Of a DNA stretch of 64,000 nucleotides, positions 1-9,833 are shown in pieces. Each line of letters starts with the position of its first letter. Position 1 is the stretch's first letter. The position numbers and the translations under genes are program-made. The stretch comes from Erythrobacter sp. Lineage in GTDB: Bacteria > Pseudomonadota > Alphaproteobacteria > Sphingomonadales > Sphingomonadaceae. The DNA is taken from NCBI GenBank assembly GCA_029937545.1, contig JAPYPR010000008.1, positions 45,333-109,332 of the forward strand. The letters run 5' to 3'. Below the pieces are notes generated by a model. It worked only from the letters and a program-made list of their open reading frames with translations, made no database searches and had not been told where the DNA came from.

Positions 1-100
1 CAGGCCAGGGGCTCTCCCACGACACCACGCGGATCAACAACCAGCCAACCAGCAGCAAGCCAAGGAAAAGCACCGGCTGGCCACGGCGTGCCTCTATCAT
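1..100 (-). CDS. N-terminus of an unidentified membrane-anchored protein (truncated by window edge)
   Basis: An ATG on the minus strand at 100-98 follows the glycosyltransferase stop by 8 nt, with a GAGGGG ribosome binding site between them, and stays open to the window edge. The 33 visible residues start MIEARRGQPV and continue into a hydrophobic stretch (LFLGLLLVGWLLI), so a signal anchor or signal peptide is likely. Its position directly after an NfrB-like gene suggests a surface or exopolysaccharide operon, for instance an NfrA-like partner. That is inference; too little sequence is present to name it. Confidence 0.6.
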   Translation of the reverse strand, partial: MIEARRGQPVLFLGLLLVGWLLIRVVSWESPWP

Positions 101-108
101 CCCCTCGT

Positions 109-1491
109 TCACGCGTGCGCCTCAGCCCTCGAAGCCAAGGCCGGGTGATCCTGGTGGTCCGTTTTGTCCCAAATTACAGGCGCGCCACGAAGCGTACCGA
201 GATAGGCCGCCAGAGCACGACGTGCGGCCATGATAGCGATGATATTCGACACGATCAGCCGTGGCATCGACAGTAGCCCCTGTCGCCATCCGTACTCACG
301 GGCAGTGAAAAGCGCCCGCATCGCAAAACGCCAGCCGAGCCCAACGAGATTGAGCAGCAATAACCAACCCAGCAGTCCGGAATAATCGGGTGCAGCGATC
401 GCGCCGCTACTCACCAGCAAGTAGAGTAATCCACTCAGCCCGATAAGCAGGTAGGCAAGCGAAAGCAGTATGGCGGCAAGCGGTCCGCGGCGATCGCGCA
501 GCTGCATCCAGACATCCGCAGCCGAGCCCTGCCAACCGAGCCGGTCCCAGCCCTGCAGCGCGATACCATGCATCCAGCGCGTCTTCTGCCGGACAGCCTG
601 ACCGAGGCGTGCGGGAAAGAAGGCCCGCGTTGCGATCAAGCGGCCGTCGGCAGTGCGGCAGCGCAGGAAACGACCCCTTCCGCCTGCCTCGGCGATCCGC
701 AGGCCAAGCTCGTAATCCTCGGTCAGCGATTGCCGCGCAAATGGCTCGTCGCCGAAGCGGCCCAGCATGTCGCGTGAAATCGCGAGACCCACGCCCGCAC
801 CCGGAATAGCTGCGCCCAGAGCGTCGCGAACGAGAAGCGCCTTGGCATGGGATTCTGCGAACTCGTCCGCGTAGTGGCTGCCGATCAGAGCGGACCCACG
901 CTGCGGGAGCGCCATTACCGGAAGTTGGGCGAAATCCGCCGCGTCCATCGCATCGTCCAGCAGAGCGAGAGCTGCGGGATCGACCATATCCTCCGCATCA
1001 TGCAACACCACCATCCGGGCGACCCTTCCGCTGCGCGCCTCGTCTACGCGCAAGGCAGCGTAGAGACGGTTGAGGCAGTCGGCCTTGCTCGTCGGGCCGT
1101 CTTCGCCGTGCAACACGATCCGCACTCTCGGATCGCTACGCGCAGCCGCCATGGCCGAAGCCATCGTTGGCGGGTCGTTGTGGTAGCAACCGACGTAGAT
1201 CCACAGGTCGCGATAGGGCCAGACTTCGAGCATGTGATAGATCGTCGGGCCAATCACGGCGGCTTCCTGCCATGCCGGAACGAATACCGCAGCGCGGCCC
1301 GCCAGCGGGTTTTCGGTCAGCTGCGATTCGTCGATCTTCGGGGTTGCGATCCGGCCGCGCAGCCGCATCCAGACATAGGACAAGTCGACCGCGAATTCGT
1401 CTATCACGCCGATTGCGAAAAAGGCCGCGCAAAACAGCAGCAGCTCTCGATGGACGAGCAAAAACCATTGCGCGACAGTGAATTCGCCCAT
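109..1491 (-). CDS. NfrB-like family 2 glycosyltransferase, membrane protein
   Basis: This 460-aa protein has an N-terminal membrane segment, a cytoplasmic GT-A domain and about three C-terminal membrane helices. Visible glycosyltransferase features are VFVPAWQEA at the start of the fold, HDAED as the DxD-like metal site, TEDYELGLR as the acceptor-side motif and RQKTRW, which matches the Q/RxxRW motif of processive GT2 enzymes. The closest family I recognise is the glycosyltransferase part of the phage N4 adsorption protein NfrB; the C-terminal extension of full NfrB is absent. I chose ATG 1491 over the TTG at 1548 because the membrane-anchored N-terminus begins there. It probably makes a secreted or surface glycan with the truncated downstream gene. 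Confidence 0.82.
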   Translation of the reverse strand: MGEFTVAQWFLLVHRELLLFCAAFFAIGVIDEFAVDLSYVWMRLRGRIATPKIDESQLTENPLAGRAAVFVPAWQEAAVIGPTIYHMLEVWPYRDLWIYVGCYHNDPPTMASAMAAARSDPRVRIVLHGEDGPTSKADCLNRLYAALRVDEARSGRVARMVVLHDAEDMVDPAALALLDDAMDAADFAQLPVMALPQRGSALIGSHYADEFAESHAKALLVRDALGAAIPGAGVGLAISRDMLGRFGDEPFARQSLTEDYELGLRIAEAGGRGRFLRCRTADGRLIATRAFFPARLGQAVRQKTRWMHGIALQGWDRLGWQGSAADVWMQLRDRRGPLAAILLSLAYLLIGLSGLLYLLVSSGAIAAPDYSGLLGWLLLLNLVGLGWRFAMRALFTAREYGWRQGLLSMPRLIVSNIIAIMAARRALAAYLGTLRGAPVIWDKTDHQDHPALASRAEAHA

Positions 1492-1581
1492 GAACACGAC
1501 CCGTTTCCCCCCGCCAAGGCGTCTAGCGAAACGATGACCCCCTTGCAACGCGGTGCGGTTTGTTCAAAGGACCCCCTCGAC

Positions 1582-2802
1582 ATGACCGAACGCCCTTCAG
1601 CTTTCCGCCTCATTTTCGCCCCCGTCCGCGCATTGTTCGTGAGCGATGCCTCGGCCGGCATCCTGCTCATATTCGTGGCGGTTGCAGCGATGCTGGCCGC
1701 GAATTCGCCCTTCGCTGCCGAATACCAGCAACTGTTCTACGGAAAGCTGCCCTGGACCCCGATCCCCAAGCTGTACGACCTCCATCTGTGGATCAACGAT
1801 GGCTTGATGGCGATATTCTTCTTCGTCGTCGGGCTGGAGGTGAAGCGCGAGTGGATCGAGGGGCAACTGTCTAGCGCCCAGCAGCGACGCCTGCCGATCA
1901 TGGCGGCGGCTGCCGGCATGGTCGTCCCGGCTCTGTTCTATGTCGGCGTCGTCGGCGGTGACAGCACCTTGCTGCGCGGCTGGGCGATTCCGGCCGCGAC
2001 CGACATCGCATTCGCGATGGGTGTGCTCGGCCTGCTCGGCAATCGGTGCCCGGCCTCGCTCCGCCTGTTCTTGCTGACCGTCGCTATCGTGGACGACATC
2101 GGTGCGGTGCTCGTGATCGCAGCCTTTTATACCGAGAACATCAAGCTGGAATGGCTTGCCGCCTCCGCAGTAATCGTCGGAACGATGCTAGCGATGAACA
2201 AGGCGCGTGTCTCCGCCTACTGGCCCTTCATCCTGCTGGCGCTGGTGCTGTGGTTCTTCGTCCTCAATTCCGGCATCCACGCGACGATCGCGGGTGTCGT
2301 AGGCGCGCTGTGCATCCCGATGCGCGGCAAGGACGACGAGACCATGGTCGAAACCATGGAACACGCGCTGGCCCCGTGGAGCGCCTATCTGGTCGTCCCC
2401 GTCTTCGGCTTTGCTAATGCCGGCGTGCCCTTGGCCGGTCTCGGCATGGAGCAGCTGCTAGCCCCGCTGCCGGTCGCGATCATCGCAGGGCTGTTCCTAG
2501 GCAAGCAGATCGGCATCTTCTCGGCCATCTGGCTGGCGGACCGACTGGGTATCGCCCCGCGTCCCGACCAGGCGAGCTGGCAGGAGATCTGGGGCATCAC
2601 CCTATTGTGCGGGATCGGTTTCACGATGTCGCTGTTCATCAGCGGGCTGGCCTTTGCCGGACAGGAACTGCTAATCAACGAAGCGAAGATCGGGATCCTG
2701 CTCGGGTCGTTGCTGTCGGCGATCGTCGGCTACACCGTAATCCGTCTCTCGGCCGCTCACCCCGACGATGTGAGCTCGCCTTACGTCGAAAAGAAGGGCT
2801 GA
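1582..2802 (+). CDS. nhaA: Na+/H+ antiporter NhaA
   Basis: This 406-aa inner-membrane antiporter exchanges protons for Na+ and supports pH and salt homeostasis. About 11-12 hydrophobic helices are visible. The AIVDDIGAV segment carries the paired aspartates that bind the ion in NhaA, and VVGLEVKREW and PAATDIAFAMG are family signatures. The ORF track extends upstream to 847, but that part is antisense to the glycosyltransferase; ATG 1582 is preceded by AAAGG and gives the normal length. It is divergent from the glycosyltransferase gene. Its stop directly abuts the stop of the convergent glyoxalase gene. Confidence 0.95.
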   Translation: MTERPSAFRLIFAPVRALFVSDASAGILLIFVAVAAMLAANSPFAAEYQQLFYGKLPWTPIPKLYDLHLWINDGLMAIFFFVVGLEVKREWIEGQLSSAQQRRLPIMAAAAGMVVPALFYVGVVGGDSTLLRGWAIPAATDIAFAMGVLGLLGNRCPASLRLFLLTVAIVDDIGAVLVIAAFYTENIKLEWLAASAVIVGTMLAMNKARVSAYWPFILLALVLWFFVLNSGIHATIAGVVGALCIPMRGKDDETMVETMEHALAPWSAYLVVPVFGFANAGVPLAGLGMEQLLAPLPVAIIAGLFLGKQIGIFSAIWLADRLGIAPRPDQASWQEIWGITLLCGIGFTMSLFISGLAFAGQELLINEAKIGILLGSLLSAIVGYTVIRLSAAHPDDVSSPYVEKKG

Positions 2803-3240
2803 CTACCAGCTACCGCTATTGGGCATGCTCGCCCACGGCTCCTGCGGCTCGAGATAGCCCTCTTGAAGAAGTTCTAGCGAAATGCCGTCGGGTGTGCGCA
2901 CGAAAGCCATATGCCCATCGCGCGGCGGGCGGTTGATCGTGTGGCCCGCATCCATCAGGCGCTGGCAGGTCGCGTAGATATCGTCGACGCGATAGGCGAG
3001 GTGCCCGAAATTCCGTCCGCCATCGTAGGTTTCCGGCGCGCTGCCATCCTCCGGCGGCCAGTTGTAGGTCAGTTCGACCTCCGCCGTGCCTTCCTGACCC
3101 GGCGCGGCAAGGAACACGAGCGTGAAGCGCCCCTTCTCGTTGTCGAAGCGGCGCACTTCCTTCAGCCCGATGAGATCGAAGAAGGCGACCGTCGTGTCGA
3201 TATCGGTGACGCGGATCATGGTGTGGAGGAACTTGGTCAT
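2803..3240 (-). CDS. gloA: Lactoylglutathione lyase (glyoxalase I)
   Basis: This 145-aa VOC-superfamily enzyme isomerises the methylglyoxal-glutathione hemithioacetal to S-lactoylglutathione. Candidate metal ligands are visible in both beta-alpha-beta-beta-beta modules: His in FLHTMIRV, Glu in AEVELTYNW, His in NFGHLAYRV and Glu in GISLELLQ. Length fits the bacterial short (Ni-type) class. It is convergent with nhaA with no spacer. The family assignment is firm; metal choice is not visible. Confidence 0.93.
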   Translation of the reverse strand: MTKFLHTMIRVTDIDTTVAFFDLIGLKEVRRFDNEKGRFTLVFLAAPGQEGTAEVELTYNWPPEDGSAPETYDGGRNFGHLAYRVDDIYATCQRLMDAGHTINRPPRDGHMAFVRTPDGISLELLQEGYLEPQEPWASMPNSGSW

Positions 3241-3277
3241 TCCGCGCAGATGGTGCGAATTTTCCAGGATACAAACG

Positions 3278-3308
3278 AAAATGCGCCGCAGCGGGTGCGG
3301 CGCATTCG
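3278..3308 (-). terminator. Intrinsic terminator-like hairpin, orientation ambiguous
   Basis: AATGCGCCGC pairs perfectly with GCGGCGCATT around a 7-nt loop, and on the minus strand it runs into TTTTCGTTTG. It lies in the 124-bp gap between the TorF porin gene and glyoxalase, both transcribed on the minus strand, so it best fits the end of the porin transcript. Confidence 0.65.
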
Positions 3309-3364
3309 AATACTCTAGCGGGAGAGGGGACGAGCGCCTGCCCGCACCCTGACCGGCTGGTCAC

Positions 3365-4141
3365 TCAGAAACTGGCGGAAATCGTGCCCACGATCGCGTC
3401 GTCGGTGGAGCCGTCTATGGACGGACCTTCGACGCCGACATAGGAAACGCCGACCTCGAACATGCCGGCCGATGCGGTCGCCCCGATCGCCCAGTCCAGT
3501 CCCGTGTCGTCTGCGGTACCGGCGAGCAGCGGCGGTGCCAGCGGCCCGTCGGTGTAGCCGAGGTGTCCGGTCAGGGTGATCGGCGTGTTCGGAATGCCTA
3601 CTCCGAGGTCGGTATAGACATAGAGGTTGTCGTCATTGCCGAGCGAATCCTGGCTCGGTGCCCAGGCGACGCCGACCGTGGCTTCCGCCGGGCCGAGGTT
3701 GAAGCCGAGCGAGGCGTATGGCTCCCAGTAGTCGGTATCGAGCCCGAGGTCTTCGGTCGGATAGAGATAATAAAGCACGCCGACGTCGAAGCTGACGGCG
3801 TCGCTCAGCTGGCCGCTATAGCCGGCATAGATATCGACTTCGAGCTCACCAAAGGCGGGGCCGCCGTCGATCGACGATGCCCAGGTGCCGACATAGAAGC
3901 CGCTGTCATGCGCGATGTCGATGCCGCCCTGGATGGCGGGATCGCCACCCGACAGCGACACGCCGCGGAAACGATAGTCCGTGGTCAGTGCGACGTTGGC
4001 GGAGACGGTCACCGGACCGGCATCGACGCCGTCCTCGACCTCTTCAGCCGGATTGGAGACCTGCGCCATCACGGGCGCGGCGGAAATCAGGCTCACGGAT
4101 GCGAGCGAAACGGCCATCAGGCCGCGAAAGGACGTTAGCAT
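3365..4141 (-). CDS. TorF-family putative porin
   Basis: This 258-aa protein begins with a clear signal peptide (charged start, hydrophobic core, cleavage near APVMAQ). The mature part consists of alternating short strands with glycine and aromatic residues. TTDYRFRGVSLS is the hallmark start of the TorF/TIGR02001 outer-membrane family, and it ends in ISASF with the terminal Phe expected of an outer-membrane beta-barrel. AGGAG sits 8-9 nt before the ATG. Substrate is unknown. A hairpin terminator lies downstream. Confidence 0.85.
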   Translation of the reverse strand: MLTSFRGLMAVSLASVSLISAAPVMAQVSNPAEEVEDGVDAGPVTVSANVALTTDYRFRGVSLSGGDPAIQGGIDIAHDSGFYVGTWASSIDGGPAFGELEVDIYAGYSGQLSDAVSFDVGVLYYLYPTEDLGLDTDYWEPYASLGFNLGPAEATVGVAWAPSQDSLGNDDNLYVYTDLGVGIPNTPITLTGHLGYTDGPLAPPLLAGTADDTGLDWAIGATASAGMFEVGVSYVGVEGPSIDGSTDDAIVGTISASF

Positions 4142-4414
4142 TACAAACTCCTATACGAGTGTCGCTTCGTCCCACCTGCGAATCCGTCGGGGCCTTTTTG
4201 GTGGCTCCTCGTCCGGATACGGCAACTTTTGTGAACGTCGCTGCTCCTTTACGCAAGATATGGCCCGAAAACTTTTTGCACATGCAGCAAAACCTGTGAT
4301 GTTATCGCAACTGCACAACACGCCATTCAGCGAAGGTTGTCCCGTGGCGGACTAGGCCCTATCTGGTCGGCCGACGGCATGGTCCGCATCCCATATATCG
4401 AGAACTCACGACCA

Positions 4415-5218
4415 ATGCTTCGATCCCTTCGCCAATTGTTCAAGGAACGTCCCACCGCGCGGCGCGTGGCGCAGGTGCCGGATGGCGAACGCTATTACGT
4501 GATCGGCGATATCCATGGTCGCCTCGACCTGTTCGAGGAATTGATCGAAGCGATCGAAGCCGACGATGCGGACAACGAAGCGGCAGACACAACGGTCATT
4601 CTGCTCGGCGACCTGATCGACCGTGGTCCGGATAGCTGCGGCGTGATCGAGCGCGCCCGCGACTGGGGTAAGACGCGCAAGGTGCGCTACATCGCCGGCA
4701 ATCACGAGGAGATGTTCCTCGAGAGTTTCGACGACAAGGAAATGCTGCGCCACTTCGTCAAGCATGGCGGGCGCGAGACGATCCTGAGCTACGGTATCAA
4801 GCGCAAGCGCTACAACGAGCTCACGATGAAGGATCTGCAGACTGAAATGGTCGGTCTGATCCCGCAGGACCATCGCGAATTTCTCGCTTCATTCGAGGAT
4901 CTGATCATCGCCGGCGACTATGTTTTCGTTCATGCCGGACTCAATCCGAAGCGCCCGATCGAAGAGCAAAAACAGAGCGACTTGCGCTGGATCCGCGAGC
5001 GCTTTCTCAAGCATCCCGAGCCGTTCAGCCATGTCGTCGTGCATGGCCACACGATCTTCGAGGATATCGAGCGGACCGACCATCGCATTGGCATCGATAC
5101 GGGCGCGTTTCGTACCGGCCGGTTAACCGCGCTCGTCCTTGAAGGCGAGACGCGGCGCACCATCCAGGCGGTCGAGACCGACGGGTCGATCGCGATCCGG
5201 GCAGACACGCTCGACTGA
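4415..5218 (+). CDS. PPP-family serine/threonine metallophosphatase
   Basis: The metallophosphoesterase signatures occur in order: GDIHGR, GDLIDRG, GNHE, then HAG and GHT near the C-terminus, which supply the two-metal centre. These are the conserved motifs of bacterial PPP phosphatases (phage lambda/PrpA type). The ORF could start at TTG 4337, ATG 4379 or ATG 4415. I chose 4415, giving 267 aa with a short leader before the fold, but no start has a strong ribosome binding site. It is divergent from the porin. The protein substrate cannot be told. Confidence 0.88.
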   Translation: MLRSLRQLFKERPTARRVAQVPDGERYYVIGDIHGRLDLFEELIEAIEADDADNEAADTTVILLGDLIDRGPDSCGVIERARDWGKTRKVRYIAGNHEEMFLESFDDKEMLRHFVKHGGRETILSYGIKRKRYNELTMKDLQTEMVGLIPQDHREFLASFEDLIIAGDYVFVHAGLNPKRPIEEQKQSDLRWIRERFLKHPEPFSHVVVHGHTIFEDIERTDHRIGIDTGAFRTGRLTALVLEGETRRTIQAVETDGSIAIRADTLD

Positions 5219-5264
5219 AGCGTGGCAGGCTCCTGGTCGATCCGGAAGCCCGCCATCACGTGCG

Positions 5265-7307
5265 CTACTCGCCCGCCAATTCCTGAACCAGTGCAGGCGC
5301 GGGATAGATCGTCTCCAGCGCTTCCTGCACCGCATCGGTCGACACCGCCACGGTGCGGTTGAGCGTGCCGTCATAGCCGTAGTTACCGCCCAGCGAGTGG
5401 ATGTTGCCGTCGAAGGCCGCGCCGATCACCGTGCCGGCGCGGTCGATCACCGGAGAGCCGGAATTGCCGCCGATGATGTCGTTGGTGGTCACGAAGTCGA
5501 AAGCGGTATCGGGATCGATATCGGCCTGGTTCGCGGCGAAGGCCTCGGCCACGTCGAACGGCGGCGCGCCGGTCGCGCGCTCGAAAGTCCCGCCCATGGT
5601 AGTTAGGATCGGGACCTGCTGGCCGCGTTCCTCCCAGCCCTTCACCTGGCCATAGCTGATACGCAGCGTGAAGGTCGCGTCGGGATAGAGGCTGTCGCCA
5701 TAGGCTGCGAAGCGTGCATCGGCGAGCTTGCCACCGGCGATGGCGAGCGGGCCCGAATAGCTCTCGTTCACCGCATCGCGCAGCGCCCGCTGGCGATCGG
5801 CGAGGCGCAGGGCGTACTGGATCATCGGATCGTCCGATGCCTCGATCGCAGCCAAACCGCCGTCCCACAGCGCCTTGCGCACCGCCGGATCGGCCAGCTG
5901 TGTGCCTTCGACCAGCCGCTCGGCCAGTGCTTCGGGGCTTTCCTGGCCCAGCAGCAGGCGGCTGTCCGCATCGTCCACGCCGAGATACTCGCGCGCCTTC
6001 GACAGGCTCCACCCCATCATCAGCTCGTCGAGCCAGGGATAGACGGGCCGCTCGTCGAGCAGGCGCTTCTCTGTCAGCGGCAGCGCGCTATCGGTGTAGC
6101 CGGGCAGGCGCTCGCCATTGGGCTTAGCGCGCTCCTGCGCGGCGAAGACCAGCGTGGACGCATATCCGAACAGGTCGCCCGACGGGCTGATGAACCGCGA
6201 CGGCAGGTACAGCGCACGATAGGCTTCGGTCGCCTCGTCCACCGCGGTCCACGGATCGCCGATCTCGGCACTGCCGGCGCTGCGCTGGCGTAGTTCGGCT
6301 TCGGCTTCGGCCAGCTGGGCGGTGAAGTCCGGATCGTTCAGCGCCCTGGTGCGACCGATGTAGACCTTGAGGCCGTTCTCGACGCCATTGAGCGTATCGA
6401 GGCCTTGCCGTTCTTTCTCCGGGCTCTCGTCCATCGCGGTGATCAGGCGGCCGCGCAGTTCGGATAGCGTCGTAAGCGTAACAGGCAGGCGCACCTCGCG
6501 TTCGAAAGCAAGCTGGCTCTGCGTATATAGGCGGCTGGTCGAGCCGGGATTGCCGACCACGAAGGTAACTTCGCCCTCTTGCGGAGCGCGCGGGTTCCAC
6601 CGAAGGTGCTGCGGCGTCGCGACCGGCTGGCCGTTCTCGTAGGCGCGCAGGAAGCTCGCATCGAGCGAGTAGCGCGGGAAGTTGAAGTTGTCGGGATCGC
6701 CGCCGAAGGTCGAGGCGCGGTCTTCCGGGGCCCAGGCGAGGCGGATGTCGGAGTATTTGCGATAGGTGTAGAGCTTGTACTGCCCGCCGCCGAACAGCGT
6801 CACCACCTGGCAGCGGGTCGTGTCGGTATCCGGGCAACCGGCCGATTCGAGTTCCGCGATCTTGGCATCGCGTGCCTTGGTGAGGGCTTCGCCTGCGAGC
6901 CCGGCGAAGGAGTCCTTCACCTCTTCGGTCACATCCGCAATAGAGGTCACGACCTCGGCTTGCTGGCCGGGGCATTCGAGCTCCTCCTCGCGGTTCTGAG
7001 CGACGAAGCCGGCGTCGAGATAGTCCATCGCGTCCGACGAATTGTCGAACAGGCAGCTGGCGATGCAGTGGTGGTTGGTGAGGATCAGGCCCGAAGCCGA
7101 AACGAAGCTGGCCGAGCACCCGCCGGTCAGGCGCACGGCGGCGGCCTGCACGCGGTCGAGCCACGCCTGGTCCGGCGCCCAGCCATAGGTCTCTTCCATC
7201 CGTTCGGTCGGGAAACCGTCGAAGGTCCACATGCCCTCGTCGGCCTGCGCTGCGGTGGAAGTGAAGGCGACGGCGGCGCTGGCCGCATAAAGCGCGAAAC
7301 GTTTCAT
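5265..7307 (-). CDS. S46-family dipeptidyl-peptidase (DPP7/DPP11-like)
   Basis: This 680-aa periplasmic serine peptidase has a signal peptide ending near TAAQADEG. The catalytic His lies in LTNHHCIA, the Asp probably in TFGGDPDNFNFPRY, and the nucleophile Ser in GGNSGSPV. This motif order and the length are typical of S46 enzymes, which release dipeptides from peptide N-termini. ATG 7307 is preceded by GAAGAGGG at good spacing; the upstream ORF extension runs into rnpB and is not coding. Whether it prefers acidic or hydrophobic P1 residues cannot be judged without alignment. Confidence 0.93.
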   Translation of the reverse strand: MKRFALYAASAAVAFTSTAAQADEGMWTFDGFPTERMEETYGWAPDQAWLDRVQAAAVRLTGGCSASFVSASGLILTNHHCIASCLFDNSSDAMDYLDAGFVAQNREEELECPGQQAEVVTSIADVTEEVKDSFAGLAGEALTKARDAKIAELESAGCPDTDTTRCQVVTLFGGGQYKLYTYRKYSDIRLAWAPEDRASTFGGDPDNFNFPRYSLDASFLRAYENGQPVATPQHLRWNPRAPQEGEVTFVVGNPGSTSRLYTQSQLAFEREVRLPVTLTTLSELRGRLITAMDESPEKERQGLDTLNGVENGLKVYIGRTRALNDPDFTAQLAEAEAELRQRSAGSAEIGDPWTAVDEATEAYRALYLPSRFISPSGDLFGYASTLVFAAQERAKPNGERLPGYTDSALPLTEKRLLDERPVYPWLDELMMGWSLSKAREYLGVDDADSRLLLGQESPEALAERLVEGTQLADPAVRKALWDGGLAAIEASDDPMIQYALRLADRQRALRDAVNESYSGPLAIAGGKLADARFAAYGDSLYPDATFTLRISYGQVKGWEERGQQVPILTTMGGTFERATGAPPFDVAEAFAANQADIDPDTAFDFVTTNDIIGGNSGSPVIDRAGTVIGAAFDGNIHSLGGNYGYDGTLNRTVAVSTDAVQEALETIYPAPALVQELAGE

Positions 7308-7402
7308 GGATTGACCCTCTTCATAACTCTCGTTGCGCGCCATTTTTCGCCTTTCGGCGGCGATTGTCCAGCCCCGGTACGGGGGCGATTGCCGGGAAAG
7401 AT

Positions 7403-7803
<401 letters not shown>

Positions 7804-8341
7804 GAGCGGGGAAATAGGGCGCGGCGATGGTTTCGCCAAGTCGAAACGGAGAGGTGGACCACTGACAGGCGTGTTTTGAAAAACTCCGGCGCGCCGTTTT
7901 TGTCTGATAATTGAGTTCCTTGGAATGGATTTTATCGGTCGCTGTGTCACCTTCCGCTGATGCCGGTTCGGGGCTACGAGCCGTGCTTTTCGTTATCATC
8001 CCACGCGTTTTCGCCAGTGCCGCTGCGCTTCGGAGGCTTCCGTGTTTCGAAGTGCGATGTCGGGAAAAAGGGAGGCACTGACCGCTCATCCCGCTACCAT
8101 GCCTTCGCTTGGTGCAAGTAGGAAAGGCCAATGTCGGCGAACGACCCGATTGTGTTGAAAAAGTCGACCCCGCCACGTCGGAGGTCAAATTCGGGCAACA
8201 ATGATTCAAAGTGAATTCGCCGCTTGAATCATTGAAACGATAAGCAACGCATCAAAGCTCTATTATTGCCGGCCAAAACGGGCGGCGGAGTTTTTCAACA
8301 CAATAGACCCCATTGCGGACGTTCCATGTTCCGGCTCGGGT
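7804..8341. other. Non-coding interval upstream of rnpB
   Basis: No ORF here has a convincing start, ribosome binding site or family similarity. The proximal part should hold the rnpB promoter, which reads leftwards. The right third is occupied by the 156-bp inverted-repeat element annotated separately. Confidence 0.5.
8149..8304. repeat. MITE-like element with 17-bp terminal inverted repeats
   Basis: ATTGTGTTGAAAAAGTC at the left end matches the reverse complement of the right end (GAGTTTTTCAACACAAT) at 16 of 17 positions. A nested perfect 11-bp inverted repeat lies inside (CAATGATTCAA with TTGAATCATTG). There is no ORF inside. This architecture fits a small non-autonomous transposon or the remnant of an insertion sequence. 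No clear target duplication is visible at the ends. Confidence 0.6.
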
Positions 8342-9268
8342 TCAGTTTTCCAAATCTTCTCGTGCGCAATCGGGGGGCGTGAAATTGATCTCGGCGAGGC
8401 GCCAGCCGGGATCGCTTCCCATGAGCTCGTCCAGCGAAGGAACGATCGCAGGGACCTCGATCCCGCGCAGATCAGCGATCATATAGCGCCCGGATTCCCT
8501 CACGCGAACCCGCGCGGACGGGTAGTGCCTCTCCAGCCGCTCTCGGAGGCGGACCGCCTCGGGCGATAGCCCCGAGCCCTTCAATTTTCGCGGCGCGCCG
8601 TCGAGCAGTTCGGCCGAGGCGATACGGACGTTCTTGACGCCGTCGAACAGGATCGACAGCGAGATGAACGCCGCCGCCGCCGCATCTGCCCACCAGAAGC
8701 CCAGGCCGATGCCGATTATCCCTAGAATCCCGGCCAGTCCGGTTTGCCAGTCGGCTTTCTGCATCTGGGCATCGGTATGCAGAACCTTGTCGCGCAGGTT
8801 CTCCGCGATCGGTTTCTTATGCCGGCCGAGAATCGTGGGAATGACGACCGAATAGGCCAGTGCAGCTATCATGACCCACCCGAGCCAGATAGTATGACCG
8901 AAGACCGTGATCGGACCGATCGTGGGGTGCTCCTGCTTGAGAAGAGCGGTAACCCCGCTGTAGAACAGCCACAGGCCCATTGTCGCCAGCACCACGGCAG
9001 AGGTCAGGAACGCGAGACTGTTGACGCGCACGAAGCCGAAGGGATGGCGTTCGGTGGGATTTTTGCTTTCGAGCCGGGTGGCAAAGAGAAAAGTCGCCGC
9101 GGGAACGAGGCCGAGCAGGTCCTCGAGGAAGGCGGTCTTCATCGCCTGGCTGCTGCCCATGGCGAAATACATAACGACGACCACACTCGCCATGCCGATT
9201 AGCGTCCACCATTCGAGGCGCTTCGCCTTATGCATGTCGCCGGCGATGGCTTCGGGCAAACCGCTCAT
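8342..9268 (-). CDS. Cation diffusion facilitator family transporter
   Basis: This 308-aa membrane protein has several hydrophobic helices and a C-terminal cytoplasmic domain. ERHPFGF after helix 2 and the VLHTDAQMQKAD stretch in helix 5 correspond to the CDF pattern in which Asp/His residues form the metal path; helix 2 lacks the usual HxxxD, so metal specificity is doubtful. It starts at ATG 9268, and its start overlaps the stop of the upstream lipoprotein gene (ATGA), so the two are translationally coupled. Confidence 0.82.
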   Translation of the reverse strand: MSGLPEAIAGDMHKAKRLEWWTLIGMASVVVVMYFAMGSSQAMKTAFLEDLLGLVPAATFLFATRLESKNPTERHPFGFVRVNSLAFLTSAVVLATMGLWLFYSGVTALLKQEHPTIGPITVFGHTIWLGWVMIAALAYSVVIPTILGRHKKPIAENLRDKVLHTDAQMQKADWQTGLAGILGIIGIGLGFWWADAAAAAFISLSILFDGVKNVRIASAELLDGAPRKLKGSGLSPEAVRLRERLERHYPSARVRVRESGRYMIADLRGIEVPAIVPSLDELMGSDPGWRLAEINFTPPDCAREDLEN

Positions 9269-9690
9269 GGCCGAGCGGCCTTCTCGACCGTCATGATCCA
9301 GCCATTCTCCCCATGGCGCATGGCAAAGCGCTGGACCGATTCGTGCTTGGGAGGTTTGGCGCGCCAGCCGATCGCGCGACCGAAATGGACTTCCTTGCTC
9401 CACGGACTATCCATCGCGAAATTGCCGTAGGCCAGATCGATCTTGCCCTCGGCCAATTCGGCGAGAATCTCTTCGCTGTCGCCGCGGCGGATCTGCAAAT
9501 CGGCGCCAGTTGTCTCCTGCAATTCGGCCAACGCATCGCAAACATGGCCGTCGGCCTGAGCGTTCTCGATCCAGCCGAGCCGGATCGTTCCGGTCTCGCC
9601 AACAAGTGATGTCGTTCGTTCGGGATCACGCGGCATATCGCAGCTTGCCAAGATCAGGCCAGTCAGACCGGTCAGCGCCCATCGCCACAT
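9265..9690 (-). CDS. Small lipoprotein with a substrate-binding-protein-like segment
   Basis: This 141-aa protein has a signal peptide with a lipobox-like LASC at about residue 17, so it is probably lipid-anchored in the periplasm. The rest (TTGADLQIRRGD, LAEGKIDLAYGNFA) resembles half of a periplasmic solute-binding fold, in which DLAYGN-like segments line the ligand cleft. At this length it is shorter than a normal binding protein. It is coupled to the CDF transporter by a 4-nt overlap, which suggests a role with that transporter. I do not recognise a named family. Confidence 0.7.
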   Translation of the reverse strand: MWRWALTGLTGLILASCDMPRDPERTTSLVGETGTIRLGWIENAQADGHVCDALAELQETTGADLQIRRGDSEEILAELAEGKIDLAYGNFAMDSPWSKEVHFGRAIGWRAKPPKHESVQRFAMRHGENGWIMTVEKAARP

Positions 9691-9833
9691 CGTCTTCGCT
9701 CTCCCCGCGATACTACCTTGTCAATATAACCGTTGGGTTGGCTAAAGGTTGCATATGGCACTACGGGCGTAGGGTTCCGGTTTCTCTTCTGGCGAGCAGT
9801 CCGGCAGCTCCCCACCCGAACAAGACCTTACCC

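Noticed and set aside
847-1581. Upstream extension of the NhaA ORF
   Set aside because: It is antisense to the glycosyltransferase, and the NhaA family starts near MTERPSAF with a ribosome binding site at 1567.
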